Notes under the pieces: generated by a model
What the model saw: the letters and a program-made list of their open reading frames with translations, nothing else
Databases searched by the model: none
What the model was told of the DNA's origin: nothing
Position numbers and translations under genes: made by a program
In this document: piece by piece, positions 39,260-47,118 of the stretch
Layout of the letters: the number at the start of each line of letters is the position of its first letter
Numbering within the stretch: the stretch's first letter is position 1
NCBI GenBank assembly: GCA_013362315.1
Contig: JABFWL010000201.1
Coordinates: forward strand, 1 to 49,733
Direction: 5' to 3'
DNA: 49,733 nucleotides
Origin: Catenulispora sp.
GTDB taxonomy: Bacteria; Actinomycetota; Actinomycetes; Streptomycetales; Catenulisporaceae

Positions 39260-39376
39260 GGGCCGACCGGGCCGAGGGCCACCATGCTGATCATCGAGTT
39301 CGCCGCGCCCTCGGAACGTGCGTACCCGGCGGCGCTCGACGCGCTCGCCGGGACGTCCGTGAAGCCGCCAGTGGCA
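39260..39376 (+). pseudogene. Remnant of a MocR-type regulator C-terminus
   Basis: A short open stretch codes for TMLIIEFAAPSERAYPAALD and continues ALAGTS. It looks like the last ~30 residues of a MocR/GntR-aminotransferase protein; the intact MocR of this window ends with GFGSPSEAGYPRALDALVRT. An in-frame TAA (39257-39259) lies just upstream and no similarity continues downstream. The rest of the 171-bp gap is featureless. Confidence 0.4.
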
Positions 39377-39416
39377 TCCGGCCGAGTGTTCCGGTTTCCC
39401 GGAGCCGGACTTCCGG

Positions 39417-40397
39417 CTACGACACCGTCGTCCGGGTCCGCTTCACGCAGTACCAGGCGACAACCAGAGCCAGGGCGAAGAGCCCGAGGTTGATGCCGTT
39501 CTCGATGAGGTGGAAGGTGCCCATCCGGTTCGCCGGCTGGAAGGTGGACAGCTTGCCGACGATGTCGTGGTTCTTCAAACAGGTGCCGATGTCGGTGCGT
39601 GAGTCCGAGCACCAGCCCCGCATCACTTGTGCGGCCGAGTGTGTGCCGCCATGCGAGTCGTAGAAGCCCGCGCTGCCACTGTCCATGCTCATGTCGTTGG
39701 GGATCGAGCTGCGGCCGACGTCCACCGACAAGGAGGCGTCATCGAATCCCGCGAAAGGAAACTTGAGCGTCAAAGGCTTGGCGAAGTGCTGCCGCGCCTG
39801 GGGCATCAGGACCATGCGGGTGATCCACACTCCGGCGACCACCGCGAACGACACCAGCACCCGGCGGGTCGCCGCCCCGGCCGCGATCCCGATCGCCAGC
39901 CAGGCCAGGGCCAGCGTCAACGGCAGCCAGCCGCCGGCCTGGAACTGCGTGCCGTCGAACAGGCTCTCGCCGGTGTAAGCGCGGTACTGATGCGCCAGGT
40001 GCTCGGAGAGCCCGGCCAGCAGCGTCGCCATCGCACCCACGAGCGTCACCATCACCGCGGCCTTGCCGAACAGCCACTTCTGCCGGCTCACATCCTGCGA
40101 CCAGGCCAGCGGCAGCGTCCGCTGTTCGAACTCGCGGGCCAGCAGCGGCACGCCCCAGAACACCGCGACCAGCACCGGCAGGAAGACGACCGCGTTCATC
40201 AGATAGGTGGCGTGCGAGGGCACGGATTCGGTCTTCGCCTGCGTGCACCGCACGTTCGGTGCCGCGCAGTGCGCAGCCATCGAGCCGAGTTCGGACGCGG
40301 TCAGCACCATGAACACGGCCAGGAGCGCCGTCAGCCCGGCGCTGATCACGATCGGCCAGCGGTGCTGCCGCCAGGTCAGCCAGATCAAGCCCCTCAC
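39417..40397 (-). CDS. ABC transporter permease (YtrC/D-type)
   Basis: This 326-residue product starts at GTG 40397, which overlaps the ATPase stop (GTGA); the frame upstream belongs to the ATPase region. It begins RGLIWLTWRQHRWPI, typical of ABC-2-like permeases of GntR/YtrA operons. About six membrane segments are seen, with a large external loop (about 215-290) holding two Cys. Together with the ATPase it forms a putative exporter or cell-envelope stress transporter. The substrate is unknown. Confidence 0.85.
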   Translation of the reverse strand: MRGLIWLTWRQHRWPIVISAGLTALLAVFMVLTASELGSMAAHCAAPNVRCTQAKTESVPSHATYLMNAVVFLPVLVAVFWGVPLLAREFEQRTLPLAWSQDVSRQKWLFGKAAVMVTLVGAMATLLAGLSEHLAHQYRAYTGESLFDGTQFQAGGWLPLTLALAWLAIGIAAGAATRRVLVSFAVVAGVWITRMVLMPQARQHFAKPLTLKFPFAGFDDASLSVDVGRSSIPNDMSMDSGSAGFYDSHGGTHSAAQVMRGWCSDSRTDIGTCLKNHDIVGKLSTFQPANRMGTFHLIENGINLGLFALALVVAWYCVKRTRTTVS

Positions 40398-41236
40398 AGC
40401 TCCCCCTCGGCGTTCCCGGTCCTGAGGTAGCCGAGGACCAGGTCCTCCAGCGTCACCGGCTGCGCCTGCCACGGCGCGGCCACCGGCGTCTCCGGTCCCA
40501 GCAGGGTGCGCACCAGGAAGGTGGACTGCCGCGCGGTGTGCTGGCTCTGCACGACCTGCCCGTCCACCGGCGGCTGGTCGGCGCGCGGTCCGACCAGCCG
40601 GGTGTGCTGGGACAGCAGTTCCTCGACGTCGCCGTCCAGGGCGCCGCGGCCGCCGCGCAGCAGGAGCAGGTGGTCGCCGACACCGGCCAGCTCGGCCACC
40701 ACGTGCGTGGACAGCACCACGGTCAGGTCGCTGTCGGCGACCTCGCCGAGCAGCTCACCGGTGACCTCGCGGCGCGCCACCGGATCCAGGTTGGCGAGCG
40801 GCTCGTCGAGCAGCAGCAGCGAGGGCCGGGCGCCGAGCGCGACCGCCATCGCCACCTGGGTCTGCTGGCCGCCGGAGAGCTTGCCGCACGGCCGGTCCAG
40901 CGGGATGTCGAACCGGCTCAGCCAGCTCAGGGCCCGCGGTTGGTCCCACACCGTGTTCAGGTGCCGGCCGAAGTTGAGCATGTCGGCGACGCTGAACGAG
41001 CGGTACAGCGGCTTGTCCTGGGACAGCAGCACCACGCGGCCGCCCACCCGGACCTCGCCCTCAGTCGGCGGCAGGATCCCGGCGGCGATCGACATCAGCG
41101 TCGACTTGCCGGCGCCGTTCGCGCCGACCAGGGCGATGACCTTGTTGGCGGGGAGGGCGACGCTGAAGTCCTTCAGCGCCCAGAGTTTTCTGTAGCGCTT
41201 GCCGAGGTTCTGGGTCTCGAACGCGACCTCGGTCAT
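40394..41236 (-). CDS. ABC transporter ATP-binding protein
   Basis: This 280-residue ATPase has Walker A GANGAGKST (38-46), a Q-loop in LLSQDKPL, the signature LSGGQQTQ, Walker B LLLLDEPLANLD and the switch His in STHVV. A C-terminal extension of about 70 residues, typical of YtrB/YtrE-like or BcrA-like proteins, probably contacts the permease. It is coupled by 4-bp overlaps to the GntR gene upstream and the permease downstream. Confidence 0.93.
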   Translation of the reverse strand: MTEVAFETQNLGKRYRKLWALKDFSVALPANKVIALVGANGAGKSTLMSIAAGILPPTEGEVRVGGRVVLLSQDKPLYRSFSVADMLNFGRHLNTVWDQPRALSWLSRFDIPLDRPCGKLSGGQQTQVAMAVALGARPSLLLLDEPLANLDPVARREVTGELLGEVADSDLTVVLSTHVVAELAGVGDHLLLLRGGRGALDGDVEELLSQHTRLVGPRADQPPVDGQVVQSQHTARQSTFLVRTLLGPETPVAAPWQAQPVTLEDLVLGYLRTGNAEGEL

Positions 41237-41703
41237 CGGGGACCCGCCGATGGCCGGCCCTGCGTGGTCTGTGTGGTCCGTTCGGTCTCGGCGCGCGCCG
41301 CGCGCTGCTCAGCCGACAACTCCCCCGGCGGCTCCGCGAGCACCGAGGTGACCAGGGCACGCATGTCGTCGTCCTCGAGTCCGGCGTGCCGGGCGTCGCC
41401 GACCCAGCTGCGCAGTCGGCCGCGCAGCTCGTCCATGGCCGCCGGATCGGCGCTGCCGCCGAGGGTGCCGGACACGTAGGTGCCGGCGCCCTGCCGGGCC
41501 TCGACGAGCCCGGAGAGCTCCAGCTCGCGATAGGCCTTCAGGACCGTGGCGGCGTTGACGGCGCAGGAGGTGACGACCTCGCGGACGGTCGGCAGCTTGT
41601 CGCCGGGGTGCAGCAGACCCAGGCGCAGCGCCTCGCGGACCTGCTGGACCAGCTGGGCGTAGGCCGGGACGCTGCCGGCCCGGTCGACGTGGAAAGCAAT
41701 CAT
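41233..41703 (-). CDS. GntR family regulator, YtrA subfamily
   Basis: This 156-residue protein has an N-terminal winged HTH (YAQLVQQVREALRLGLLHPGDKLPTVREVVTSCAVNAATVLKAYRELELSGLVEARQGAGTYV) and a short C-terminal dimerisation part, without a large effector domain, which marks the YtrA class. It heads the operon with the ABC ATPase and permease (ATGA overlap) and probably represses it through the dyad at 41719-41742. Cell-envelope antibiotics are typical inducers of YtrA operons. Confidence 0.9.
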   Translation of the reverse strand: MIAFHVDRAGSVPAYAQLVQQVREALRLGLLHPGDKLPTVREVVTSCAVNAATVLKAYRELELSGLVEARQGAGTYVSGTLGGSADPAAMDELRGRLRSWVGDARHAGLEDDDMRALVTSVLAEPPGELSAEQRAARAETERTTQTTQGRPSAGPR

Positions 41704-41718
41704 GGCAGCAATTGTTAC

Positions 41719-41742
41719 GGTTAACTAGAACACTAGTCAACC
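41719..41742. promoter_or_regulatory. YtrA-type operator
   Basis: GGTTAACTAG (41719-41728), AACA, CTAGTCAACC (41733-41742) is an inverted repeat with one mismatch. It lies 16 bp before the GntR start and 31 bp before the divergent lipoprotein start. Both genes could be controlled from it. Confidence 0.6.
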
Positions 41743-41772
41743 ATAGCGTCGAAGGGGCAATAGCATTCGGCA

Positions 41773-42759
41773 ATGCGTGCTGTCGGTCGGGGTGGTCTGG
41801 TCGGTCTGGTCGGTGCAGCCGTCGTGCTGCTGGCGGGATGCTCCGGGAGCGGAGGGTCGAAGCCTGATGCGGCCGACGGCGCGGTGACGCCTTCTCCGAC
41901 GCCGCTTTCAGCCAGCACCTCTACGCCTACTCCGGCTTCCGCCTCTACGCCGACTTCGGCTCCTGCCTCTACGCCGTCTTCGGCCCGCGCCTCAACGCCG
42001 TCAGCAGCCGACTCTTCGTCGGTCATGAACCCCAAGGGTCTGGTGACGATGCCGCCGACCGGTGTGCAGTGGGACTACCAGATCGGCGGTGCCTACACCC
42101 CGCCTCCCGGCGTCCGCGTCGTCTCCCGCGACCGCTCGGCTTCGCCGGCGCCCGGGCTCTACAGCATCTGCTACGTCAACGCCTTCCAGGCCCAGCCGGA
42201 CGCCACCGACTGGTGGCGCACCAACCACCCGGACCTTCTGCTGAAGACGGCTTCCGGCGAGCCGGTGATCGACGAGAACTGGAACGAGCAGCTGCTCGAC
42301 GTCTCCACCGACGCCAAACGGGCGGCGCTCGCCAAGATCGTCGGCGGCTGGATCGACGACTGCGCCGCCAAGGGCTTCCAGGCCGTCGAGCCGGACAACC
42401 TCGATTCCTACTCCCGTTCCCAGGGCCTGCTCACCGCCGATCAGGACGCGGCGATGGCCGCCGAGCTGGTCCGGCTGGCGCACGGCAAGGGCCTGGCCGT
42501 CGGGCAGAAGAACACCGCCGAGTTCCTGCCGCGCGTCGCGAAGATCGGCTTCGACTTCGGTGTCACCGAACAGTGCGGCGTCTATGACGAGTGCGGCAAG
42601 TACGCCGCCGCCTACGGCGGCAAGGTCTTCGACGTCGAGTACGACGACAAGGGATTCGGCGCCGCCTGCCACGCCCACGCCGGCCGGATCGCGATCGTGC
42701 GGCGCGATCTCGACGTCAGCGCGGCGGGCGGCTCGTCCTACGTCTTCAAGACCTGCTGA
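41773..42759 (+). CDS. Lipoprotein of the GH114 (endo-alpha-1,4-polygalactosaminidase-like) family
   Basis: This 328-residue protein has a lipoprotein signal (LLAGC, Cys about 23), a Ser/Thr/Pro-rich linker made of 8-residue repeats (about 49-80), and a TIM-barrel-type domain. Characteristic features of that domain are QWDYQIGGAYTPP, YVNAFQAQPDATDWW, LLDVS, GFQAVEPDNLDSY and LAVGQKNTAEF. Asp and Glu residues in the strand ends (EPDN; DVEYDD) are candidate catalytic acids. GH114 members hydrolyse galactosamine-rich polysaccharides of fungal or bacterial biofilms. It is anchored to the outer membrane face and divergent from the YtrA-type operon. Confidence 0.87.
   Translation: MRAVGRGGLVGLVGAAVVLLAGCSGSGGSKPDAADGAVTPSPTPLSASTSTPTPASASTPTSAPASTPSSARASTPSAADSSSVMNPKGLVTMPPTGVQWDYQIGGAYTPPPGVRVVSRDRSASPAPGLYSICYVNAFQAQPDATDWWRTNHPDLLLKTASGEPVIDENWNEQLLDVSTDAKRAALAKIVGGWIDDCAAKGFQAVEPDNLDSYSRSQGLLTADQDAAMAAELVRLAHGKGLAVGQKNTAEFLPRVAKIGFDFGVTEQCGVYDECGKYAAAYGGKVFDVEYDDKGFGAACHAHAGRIAIVRRDLDVSAAGGSSYVFKTC
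41918..42013 (+). repeat. 24-bp coding tandem repeat in lipoprotein linker
   Basis: Units of 24 bp start at 41918, 41942, 41966 and 41990 with CCTCTACGCC or CCTCAACGCC and code for STP-rich octapeptides. It is a recent-looking linker expansion; the last unit is diverged. Confidence 0.7.
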
Positions 42760-42761
42760 GT

Positions 42762-43232
42762 TCACCACTGGCCGGGCTTGTAGTCCCCGGCCGGCACGCG
42801 CGCGATGACGTTCAGCCGGTTGTAGGCGTTGATCAGCGCGATGGTCGAGATCAGCGCGGCCAGCTGCTCCTCGGTGTAGTGCTCGGCGGCCCGGGCCCAC
42901 GCCTCGTCGCTCACGCCGCCCGCCCCGTCGGCGATCCGCGTGCCCTCCTCGGTCAGCTCCAGCGCCGCGCGCTCGGCGTCGGTGAACTTCGTGGCCTCGC
43001 GCCAGGCCGCCACCAGGTTCAGGCGCTCTGGCTGGTCCCCGGCGTGGACGGCGTCCTTGAAATGCATGTCCGTGCACATGGCGCAGCCGTTGATCTGGCT
43101 GGCGCGCAGCAGCACCAGCTGGGTGGTGGCGTACGGCAGTCCGGCCTCGCCCATCGCGCGGCCGGCCGAGTTGATGTACTTGGCGAACTTCTGGCCGGCG
43201 GTGGTTCCGTAGTAGTTGAAGCGGGCTTCCAT
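42762..43232 (-). CDS. Carboxymuconolactone decarboxylase / AhpD-like protein
   Basis: This 156-residue AhpD-fold protein has LLRASQINGCAMCTDMHFKDA with the CxxC pair (CAMC) and the downstream His, and ERAALELTEEGTRI. A GAGGAG ribosome site precedes ATG 43232. It is 2 bp from the convergent lipoprotein stop. A TGTCACA box with 16-bp spacing to GGTC lies upstream, like promoters of ECF41 sigma factors. ECF41 genes commonly accompany such carboxymuconolactone-decarboxylase-like proteins, and an ECF41 factor is encoded at 47119. It is probably a redox detoxification protein. Confidence 0.88.
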   Translation of the reverse strand: MEARFNYYGTTAGQKFAKYINSAGRAMGEAGLPYATTQLVLLRASQINGCAMCTDMHFKDAVHAGDQPERLNLVAAWREATKFTDAERAALELTEEGTRIADGAGGVSDEAWARAAEHYTEEQLAALISTIALINAYNRLNVIARVPAGDYKPGQW

Positions 43233-43271
43233 CAGGTGCTCCTCGGGTCTGCGTTGCGGTTTCGCTGGGTA

Positions 43272-43298
43272 GACCCGCGGGGCGGAGACAGTGTGACA
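43272..43298 (-). promoter_or_regulatory. Candidate ECF41-type promoter of AhpD-like gene
   Basis: On the minus strand TGTCACA (43298-43292) is followed by 16 bp and GGTC (43275-43272), 40 bp from the start codon. The known ECF41 consensus is TGTCACA, about 16 bp, then CGTC. The -35 box is exact and the -10 box matches three of four bases. Confidence 0.5.
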
Positions 43299-43348
43299 GC
43301 GCGGTGCTGGAATCTGATATGACCTGAGTCACACTCGATCGGGCGCCG

Positions 43349-44038
43349 TCACAAGCCTGCTTCGGCCCGGAACCGCTCCAGCTGCCGCACCAGTTCCTCG
43401 GGATGGGCCAGGGCCGGCAGATGGCCGCCGACCATCTCGTCGGCGGTGATCCCCAGGCGTTCCTCGGCCATCCGACGCTGGAAGTCGGCCGGGAACATCC
43501 GGTCCTCGCGGCAGAGCAGGAAGCGCATCGGGACCTCCGGGAGCGCGGGCATCGGAGGCGAGGAGAACGGCGCGTCGGTTTGGGCGACCGGCCGCTGGAA
43601 CGCCTCCCGGGTGACCGCCTCGGGCACGTCGTGGAAGAACGTGAGCCGCATGTCCGGATCCCCGGTGATGCCCAGCCGCTCGTCGCTCTCCTGCTTGGCC
43701 TGCATATAGCCCGAGGCCTCCCACCACTGTCCCGGTGTCTCCCCTTCCTTCGGCGCCATGGCCGCGAGGAAGACGAGGAGCTTCACCGGCACGCGGGTGG
43801 CGAGCAGCGCTCCGGTGAAGCCGCCGAGCGACTGGGCGACGACGATCAGGTCGTCCGCGGCGTGTTCCCCGATGGTCTCCACGACGGAGTCGGTGTACTC
43901 CGGGATGCCGCACGCGGGATCGGAGACCGGCAGGTCGGGGGCGACGACGTCGTGTCCGGCGGCGCACAGCAGCGGGATGACGCGGTGCCAGTACCACGAG
44001 TCCGAGGAGGCACCGTGGATGAGTACGTAAGTTGCCAT
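43349..44038 (-). CDS. Alpha/beta hydrolase, EstC/salicylate-esterase-like
   Basis: This 229-residue compact hydrolase has YVLIHGASSDSWYWH (oxyanion HG), nucleophile AQSLGG, acid in LLCREDRMFP and the catalytic His in GGHLPALAHPEEL. Length and motifs fit the plant methylesterase/EstC group of small-ester hydrolases. It has no signal peptide, so it is cytoplasmic. It is on the same strand as the LLM oxidoreductase upstream (56-bp gap), possibly one transcript. The substrate is unknown. Confidence 0.88.
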   Translation of the reverse strand: MATYVLIHGASSDSWYWHRVIPLLCAAGHDVVAPDLPVSDPACGIPEYTDSVVETIGEHAADDLIVVAQSLGGFTGALLATRVPVKLLVFLAAMAPKEGETPGQWWEASGYMQAKQESDERLGITGDPDMRLTFFHDVPEAVTREAFQRPVAQTDAPFSSPPMPALPEVPMRFLLCREDRMFPADFQRRMAEERLGITADEMVGGHLPALAHPEELVRQLERFRAEAGL

Positions 44039-44093
44039 GACCCGACGCTAGCCGAGGTCGGGGACACCAGAGGGGCACACAATCAGCAAACAA

Positions 44094-45038
44094 TCAGAGG
44101 AGAGCGCGGTCGCCGGGCCCTGATACGCCGATCCGCGTCTTCCCGACAGCCTCCCGCACCGCCGGCACCACCTCCTGCGCCCACACGCTCGACGCCCGCT
44201 CCACCGGCACGTCGCCGACCGGGAAGTACGTGAAGCCGCCGGCGCCGTGCTCCAGCACCGCGCCGGTCAGTTCCTCGACCCACTGCCCGACCGAGCCGCC
44301 GAGCCAGCGGCCGTCCCCGTCCCGGGTCGCGGCCAGCGGGGTCGGGCTCATCCGGCCGGGGAGGTTGTAGATCGTCGCCACCTCACGCGGGTCGCGCCCG
44401 ACCGCCGTGGCGGCCTCGTCGATCACCGGCCGGGACTCGCGGTAGCGGGTGCTCAGCCAGTCGGCGGCGTGGCCGGGGATCCAGCCGTCGGCGTGGCGGC
44501 CGGTCACGGCCAGCGACTTGCGGCCGACCGAGCCGGTCCAGATCGGCGGCGCCGGGACCCGCGCCGGTTCCAGGTCCGCCACGTGGTAGAACTCGCCGTC
44601 GAAGGTCACCGGTGCGCCCCCGCCGGTCAGAGACCTGATCAGGGTGAACGACTCCTCGAAGGCGCGCACCGCTTCGGCCCCGGTGAGCCGCGGCACCCCG
44701 AGCCGCGCGATGTCGTCCCACGATCCCCCGGCGCCCAGGCCCAGCACGATGCGCCCGCCGGACAGCGACGACAGCGACGTGACCGCGCGCGCCAGCATCG
44801 GCGCCGGCCGGGTCGGCAGGTTGCTGACGTTGACCATCCCGCTGATGCGCGCGGTCCGTCCGAGCGCGAAGCCGATCAGGGAGTACGCGTCCAGGAGCCG
44901 CGCGAGGTACGGGTGGTCCGACACCGAGAAATGGTCCAGCCCGGCTTCGTCGACCCGGGCCACTATCTCCAGCGTCTGGGGGATGTCCCGAACGGCGTTG
45001 GACACGCCGAGACCGAAGCGGGGTGCGGTGGCGGACAT
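44094..45038 (-). CDS. LLM-class (F420-type) oxidoreductase
   Basis: This 314-residue product starts at ATG 45038, preceded by GAGGAGG. It has a luciferase-like TIM barrel: FGLGVSNAVRDIPQTLEIVARVDEAGLDHFSVSDHPY at the start, VSNLPTRPAPMLARAVTSLSSLSGGRIVLGLGAGGSWDDIARLG in the middle, and IWTGSVGRKSLAVTGRHADGWIPG. Actinobacterial members use coenzyme F420 or FMN. The GxGAGG stretch fits an F420 phosphate site. The substrate is unknown. A GTTCG...CGAAC dyad lies in its upstream region. Confidence 0.88.
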   Translation of the reverse strand: MSATAPRFGLGVSNAVRDIPQTLEIVARVDEAGLDHFSVSDHPYLARLLDAYSLIGFALGRTARISGMVNVSNLPTRPAPMLARAVTSLSSLSGGRIVLGLGAGGSWDDIARLGVPRLTGAEAVRAFEESFTLIRSLTGGGAPVTFDGEFYHVADLEPARVPAPPIWTGSVGRKSLAVTGRHADGWIPGHAADWLSTRYRESRPVIDEAATAVGRDPREVATIYNLPGRMSPTPLAATRDGDGRWLGGSVGQWVEELTGAVLEHGAGGFTYFPVGDVPVERASSVWAQEVVPAVREAVGKTRIGVSGPGDRALL

Positions 45039-45053
45039 GGAGCCTCCTCGGTG

Positions 45054-45068
45054 GTTCGTTACGCGAAC
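45054..45068. promoter_or_regulatory. Dyad upstream of LLM oxidoreductase gene
   Basis: A perfect dyad GTTCG-TTACG-CGAAC lies 16 bp before the start codon. An outer mirror, TACGC (45060-45064) against GCGTA (about 45084), surrounds it. No regulator gene is adjacent; a distant TetR- or MarR-type protein is possible. Confidence 0.45.
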
Positions 45069-45149
45069 GATAGTAGTTCGTGCTGCGTACTTCAACCGGG
45101 GCTGGTCGTGTCGTGGGGTGGGAGGCCCCACCGGTGCCGGAGAAGAAAG

Positions 45150-45284
45150 GGACGCGCCGCGCCGTTCGGGGGGTGCGGCGCGACGCGTCCTAGGAGGCGC
45201 GGGTTGCCGTAACGCGGGCTCCGCTGCGCCTCACTAGTACAGGCGTTGGCAGCCCCGAATCCGTTACACCGCGCTGCGCGGTGT
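45150..45284. other. Hairpins in the 363-bp LLM / DGPF intergenic region
   Basis: There is no gene between 45039 and 45401. Hairpin A has GGACGCG (45150-45156) with CGCGTCC (45184-45190) and inner GCGCCG/CGGCGC. Palindrome B is ACACCGCGC-T-GCGCGGTGT (45266-45284), a perfect 9-bp stem. Both could be RNA structures, or hairpin A could be a terminator of a lost gene. Confidence 0.45.
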
Positions 45285-45325
45285 GGATCTCGTAGCGGTG
45301 CAGTGCGAGTCTCATCTCGATCGAG

Positions 45326-45352
45326 TGTCGATGAGGGTGCTCGCTGTTCGTC
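45326..45352 (+). promoter_or_regulatory. ECF42-type promoter of the DGPF/sigma operon
   Basis: TGTCGA (45326-45331), 17 bp, CGTC (45349-45352) matches the consensus reported for ECF42 sigma factors (TGTCGA and CGA/TC). It stands 50 bp before ATG 45402 of the DGPF gene, whose downstream neighbour encodes an ECF42 factor. This implies autoregulation. Confidence 0.7.
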
Positions 45353-45401
45353 TCTAACAGTGAGAGGGTCGATCCGGACCCGGGACGAAGGGACACTCAT
45401 C

Positions 45402-45761
45402 ATGACGAAGTACATGGTCCTCATCTACGGCGACGCGAAGCGTTGGGAGGCCATCACTCCCGAGGACATGGCCGAGATCGACGCCGGTCACCGGGCCTTC
45501 CGCGAGCAGGCCGGCTCCGCCGTGCTGGCCTCGGGACAGTTGGAGCCGCCCGCGACCGCCACCACCGTGCGCCGCGGCGACGGGGACGACTCGCCGTCGG
45601 TGACCGACGGCCCGTTCCTGGAGACCAAGGAGGTCGTCGGCGGCTTCTATCTGCTGGAGTGCCCGGATCTCGACGCCGTCGTGAAGCTGGTCGCCCTGCT
45701 CGCCGAGACGCGGCACGACCACTCCGGGGTCGAGATCACGCCGCTCGTCCAGCACGGTTGA
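45402..45761 (+). CDS. YCII-related (DGPF) protein
   Basis: This 119-residue ferredoxin-like-fold protein has the hallmark VTDGPFLETKEVVGGFYLLECPDLDAVVKL; the DGPF motif gives the family its name. It starts MTKYMVLIYGDAKRWEAITPEDM, with AAGGGA before ATG 45402. DGPF proteins are the constant partners of ECF42 sigma factors; their biochemical function is not known. It precedes the sigma factor by 13 bp and has an ECF42-type promoter. Confidence 0.93.
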   Translation: MTKYMVLIYGDAKRWEAITPEDMAEIDAGHRAFREQAGSAVLASGQLEPPATATTVRRGDGDDSPSVTDGPFLETKEVVGGFYLLECPDLDAVVKLVALLAETRHDHSGVEITPLVQHG

Positions 45762-45774
45762 GATTCCCCGCCAG

Positions 45775-47031
45775 ATGACTGAGGCCTCCGAAGTCGCCGA
45801 GGCTGTCGCGCGGGCGCACCGCGAGCACTGGGGTTCAGTGCTCGCGGCCACCGCGCGGCTGATCCGCGACCTGGACACCGCCGAGGAGTGCGTCCAGGAC
45901 GCCTATGCCCGCGCCTTGCAGACCTGGCCCGGCACCGGCGTCCCGGAGCGGCCCGGGGCTTGGCTGAAGACGGTCGCCGGCAACCGCGCCCGCGACCTGC
46001 TGCGCCGGGAATCGGTATGGCGGCGCGCGCTGCCGCTGCTGGTCGAGGAAGACCTCGCGCCCGACCCGCAGGACGCCGAGGAACCGCCGGCCCTGCCCGA
46101 CGACCTCCTCCGGCTGGTGTTCACCTGCTGCCATCCGGCGCTGGCCCGGGAAAGCCGGGTCGCGCTGACCCTGCGTCTGGTCTGCGGGCTGTCGACCAGC
46201 GAGGTGGCGCGGGCGTTCCTGGTGTCGGAGAGCACGATGGCCGCGCGCATCACCCGGGCCAAGAAGAAGATCGCCGCCGCCCGCATCCCCTACCGCGTAC
46301 CGGATGCGGCCGATCTGCCCGGTCGTCTGTCAGCGGTCTGCGAAGTAGTCCACCTGGTCTTCACCACCGGACAGAACGCGCCGGTCGGCGCGGCGCTGAT
46401 CCGCGACGACCTGGTGGACAGCGCCCTGCATCTGGGCCGGACGCTGCACCGGCTGCTGCCCGATGCCGACGAGCCCGCCGGCTTGCTGGCCTTGCTGCTG
46501 CTGAACAACGCGCGCCGGGCCGCGCGCGTCGCTGCCGACGGCAGCCCGGTCCTGCTCGCCGACCAGGACCGCGGCTTGTGGGACCGGGAGCAGATCGCCG
46601 AAGGCATCAGCTTGCTGACCAAGGCTCTGCAAGCCGGATCGCCGACCCGCTACGCCGTCCAGGCCGCGATCGCCGCGGTCCACGCCGAAGCGCCGGCCTT
46701 CGCGGCGACCGACTGGTCGGAGATCGTCGGGCTGTACGGCGTGCTGCGCCGGCTGTGGCCGTCGCCGGTCGTCGACCTGAACCGGGCCGTCGCCCTGGGC
46801 ATGCGCGACGGTCCGCAGGCCGGCCTGGAAGCGCTGGAGGCGCTGGCCGCCGAACCGGTACTGGCCACCTACCGCTACCACAGCTCTGCCCGCGCCGACT
46901 TCCTCGCACGGCTCGAACGCTGGCCGGAAGCCGTGGCCGCGTATGAGGAAGCGCTGCTGTTCACCGACAACGACGCCGAGCGGGGATTCCTCGAAACGCG
47001 GCTCGCCGAGGCGCGGAGCAAGCTGCTGTGA
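45775..47031 (+). CDS. ECF42-group RNA polymerase sigma factor with TPR-like C-terminus
   Basis: This 418-residue protein has sigma region 2 (VLAATARLIRDLDTAEECVQDAYARALQTWP) and region 4 (ALTLRLVCGLSTSEVARAFLVSESTMAARITRAKKKI) within the first ~190 residues. A C-terminal extension of about 220 residues with helical repeats (YRYHSSARADFLARLERWPEAVAAYEEALLF) is typical of ECF42 (DUF6596/SigJ-like). No anti-sigma gene is adjacent, and the extension is thought to control activity. It shares an operon with the DGPF gene. The signal is unknown. Confidence 0.92.
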   Translation: MTEASEVAEAVARAHREHWGSVLAATARLIRDLDTAEECVQDAYARALQTWPGTGVPERPGAWLKTVAGNRARDLLRRESVWRRALPLLVEEDLAPDPQDAEEPPALPDDLLRLVFTCCHPALARESRVALTLRLVCGLSTSEVARAFLVSESTMAARITRAKKKIAAARIPYRVPDAADLPGRLSAVCEVVHLVFTTGQNAPVGAALIRDDLVDSALHLGRTLHRLLPDADEPAGLLALLLLNNARRAARVAADGSPVLLADQDRGLWDREQIAEGISLLTKALQAGSPTRYAVQAAIAAVHAEAPAFAATDWSEIVGLYGVLRRLWPSPVVDLNRAVALGMRDGPQAGLEALEALAAEPVLATYRYHSSARADFLARLERWPEAVAAYEEALLFTDNDAERGFLETRLAEARSKLL

Positions 47032-47051
47032 CCCGCGTCACGCGCCCCCGA

Positions 47052-47078
47052 CGTCACAAACCAGCCTCGTTCGTAGTC
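47052..47078 (+). promoter_or_regulatory. Candidate ECF41-type promoter of sigJ
   Basis: CGTCACA (47052-47058), 16 bp, AGTC (47075-47078) is one base from the ECF41 -35 consensus TGTCACA and one from the -10 CGTC. It lies 41 bp before ATG 47119 and would allow autoregulation. Confidence 0.35.
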
Positions 47079-47118
47079 TCGTGAGCAAGGAGCCGCGAAG
47101 AGAACGGGTAGGTGCGCC

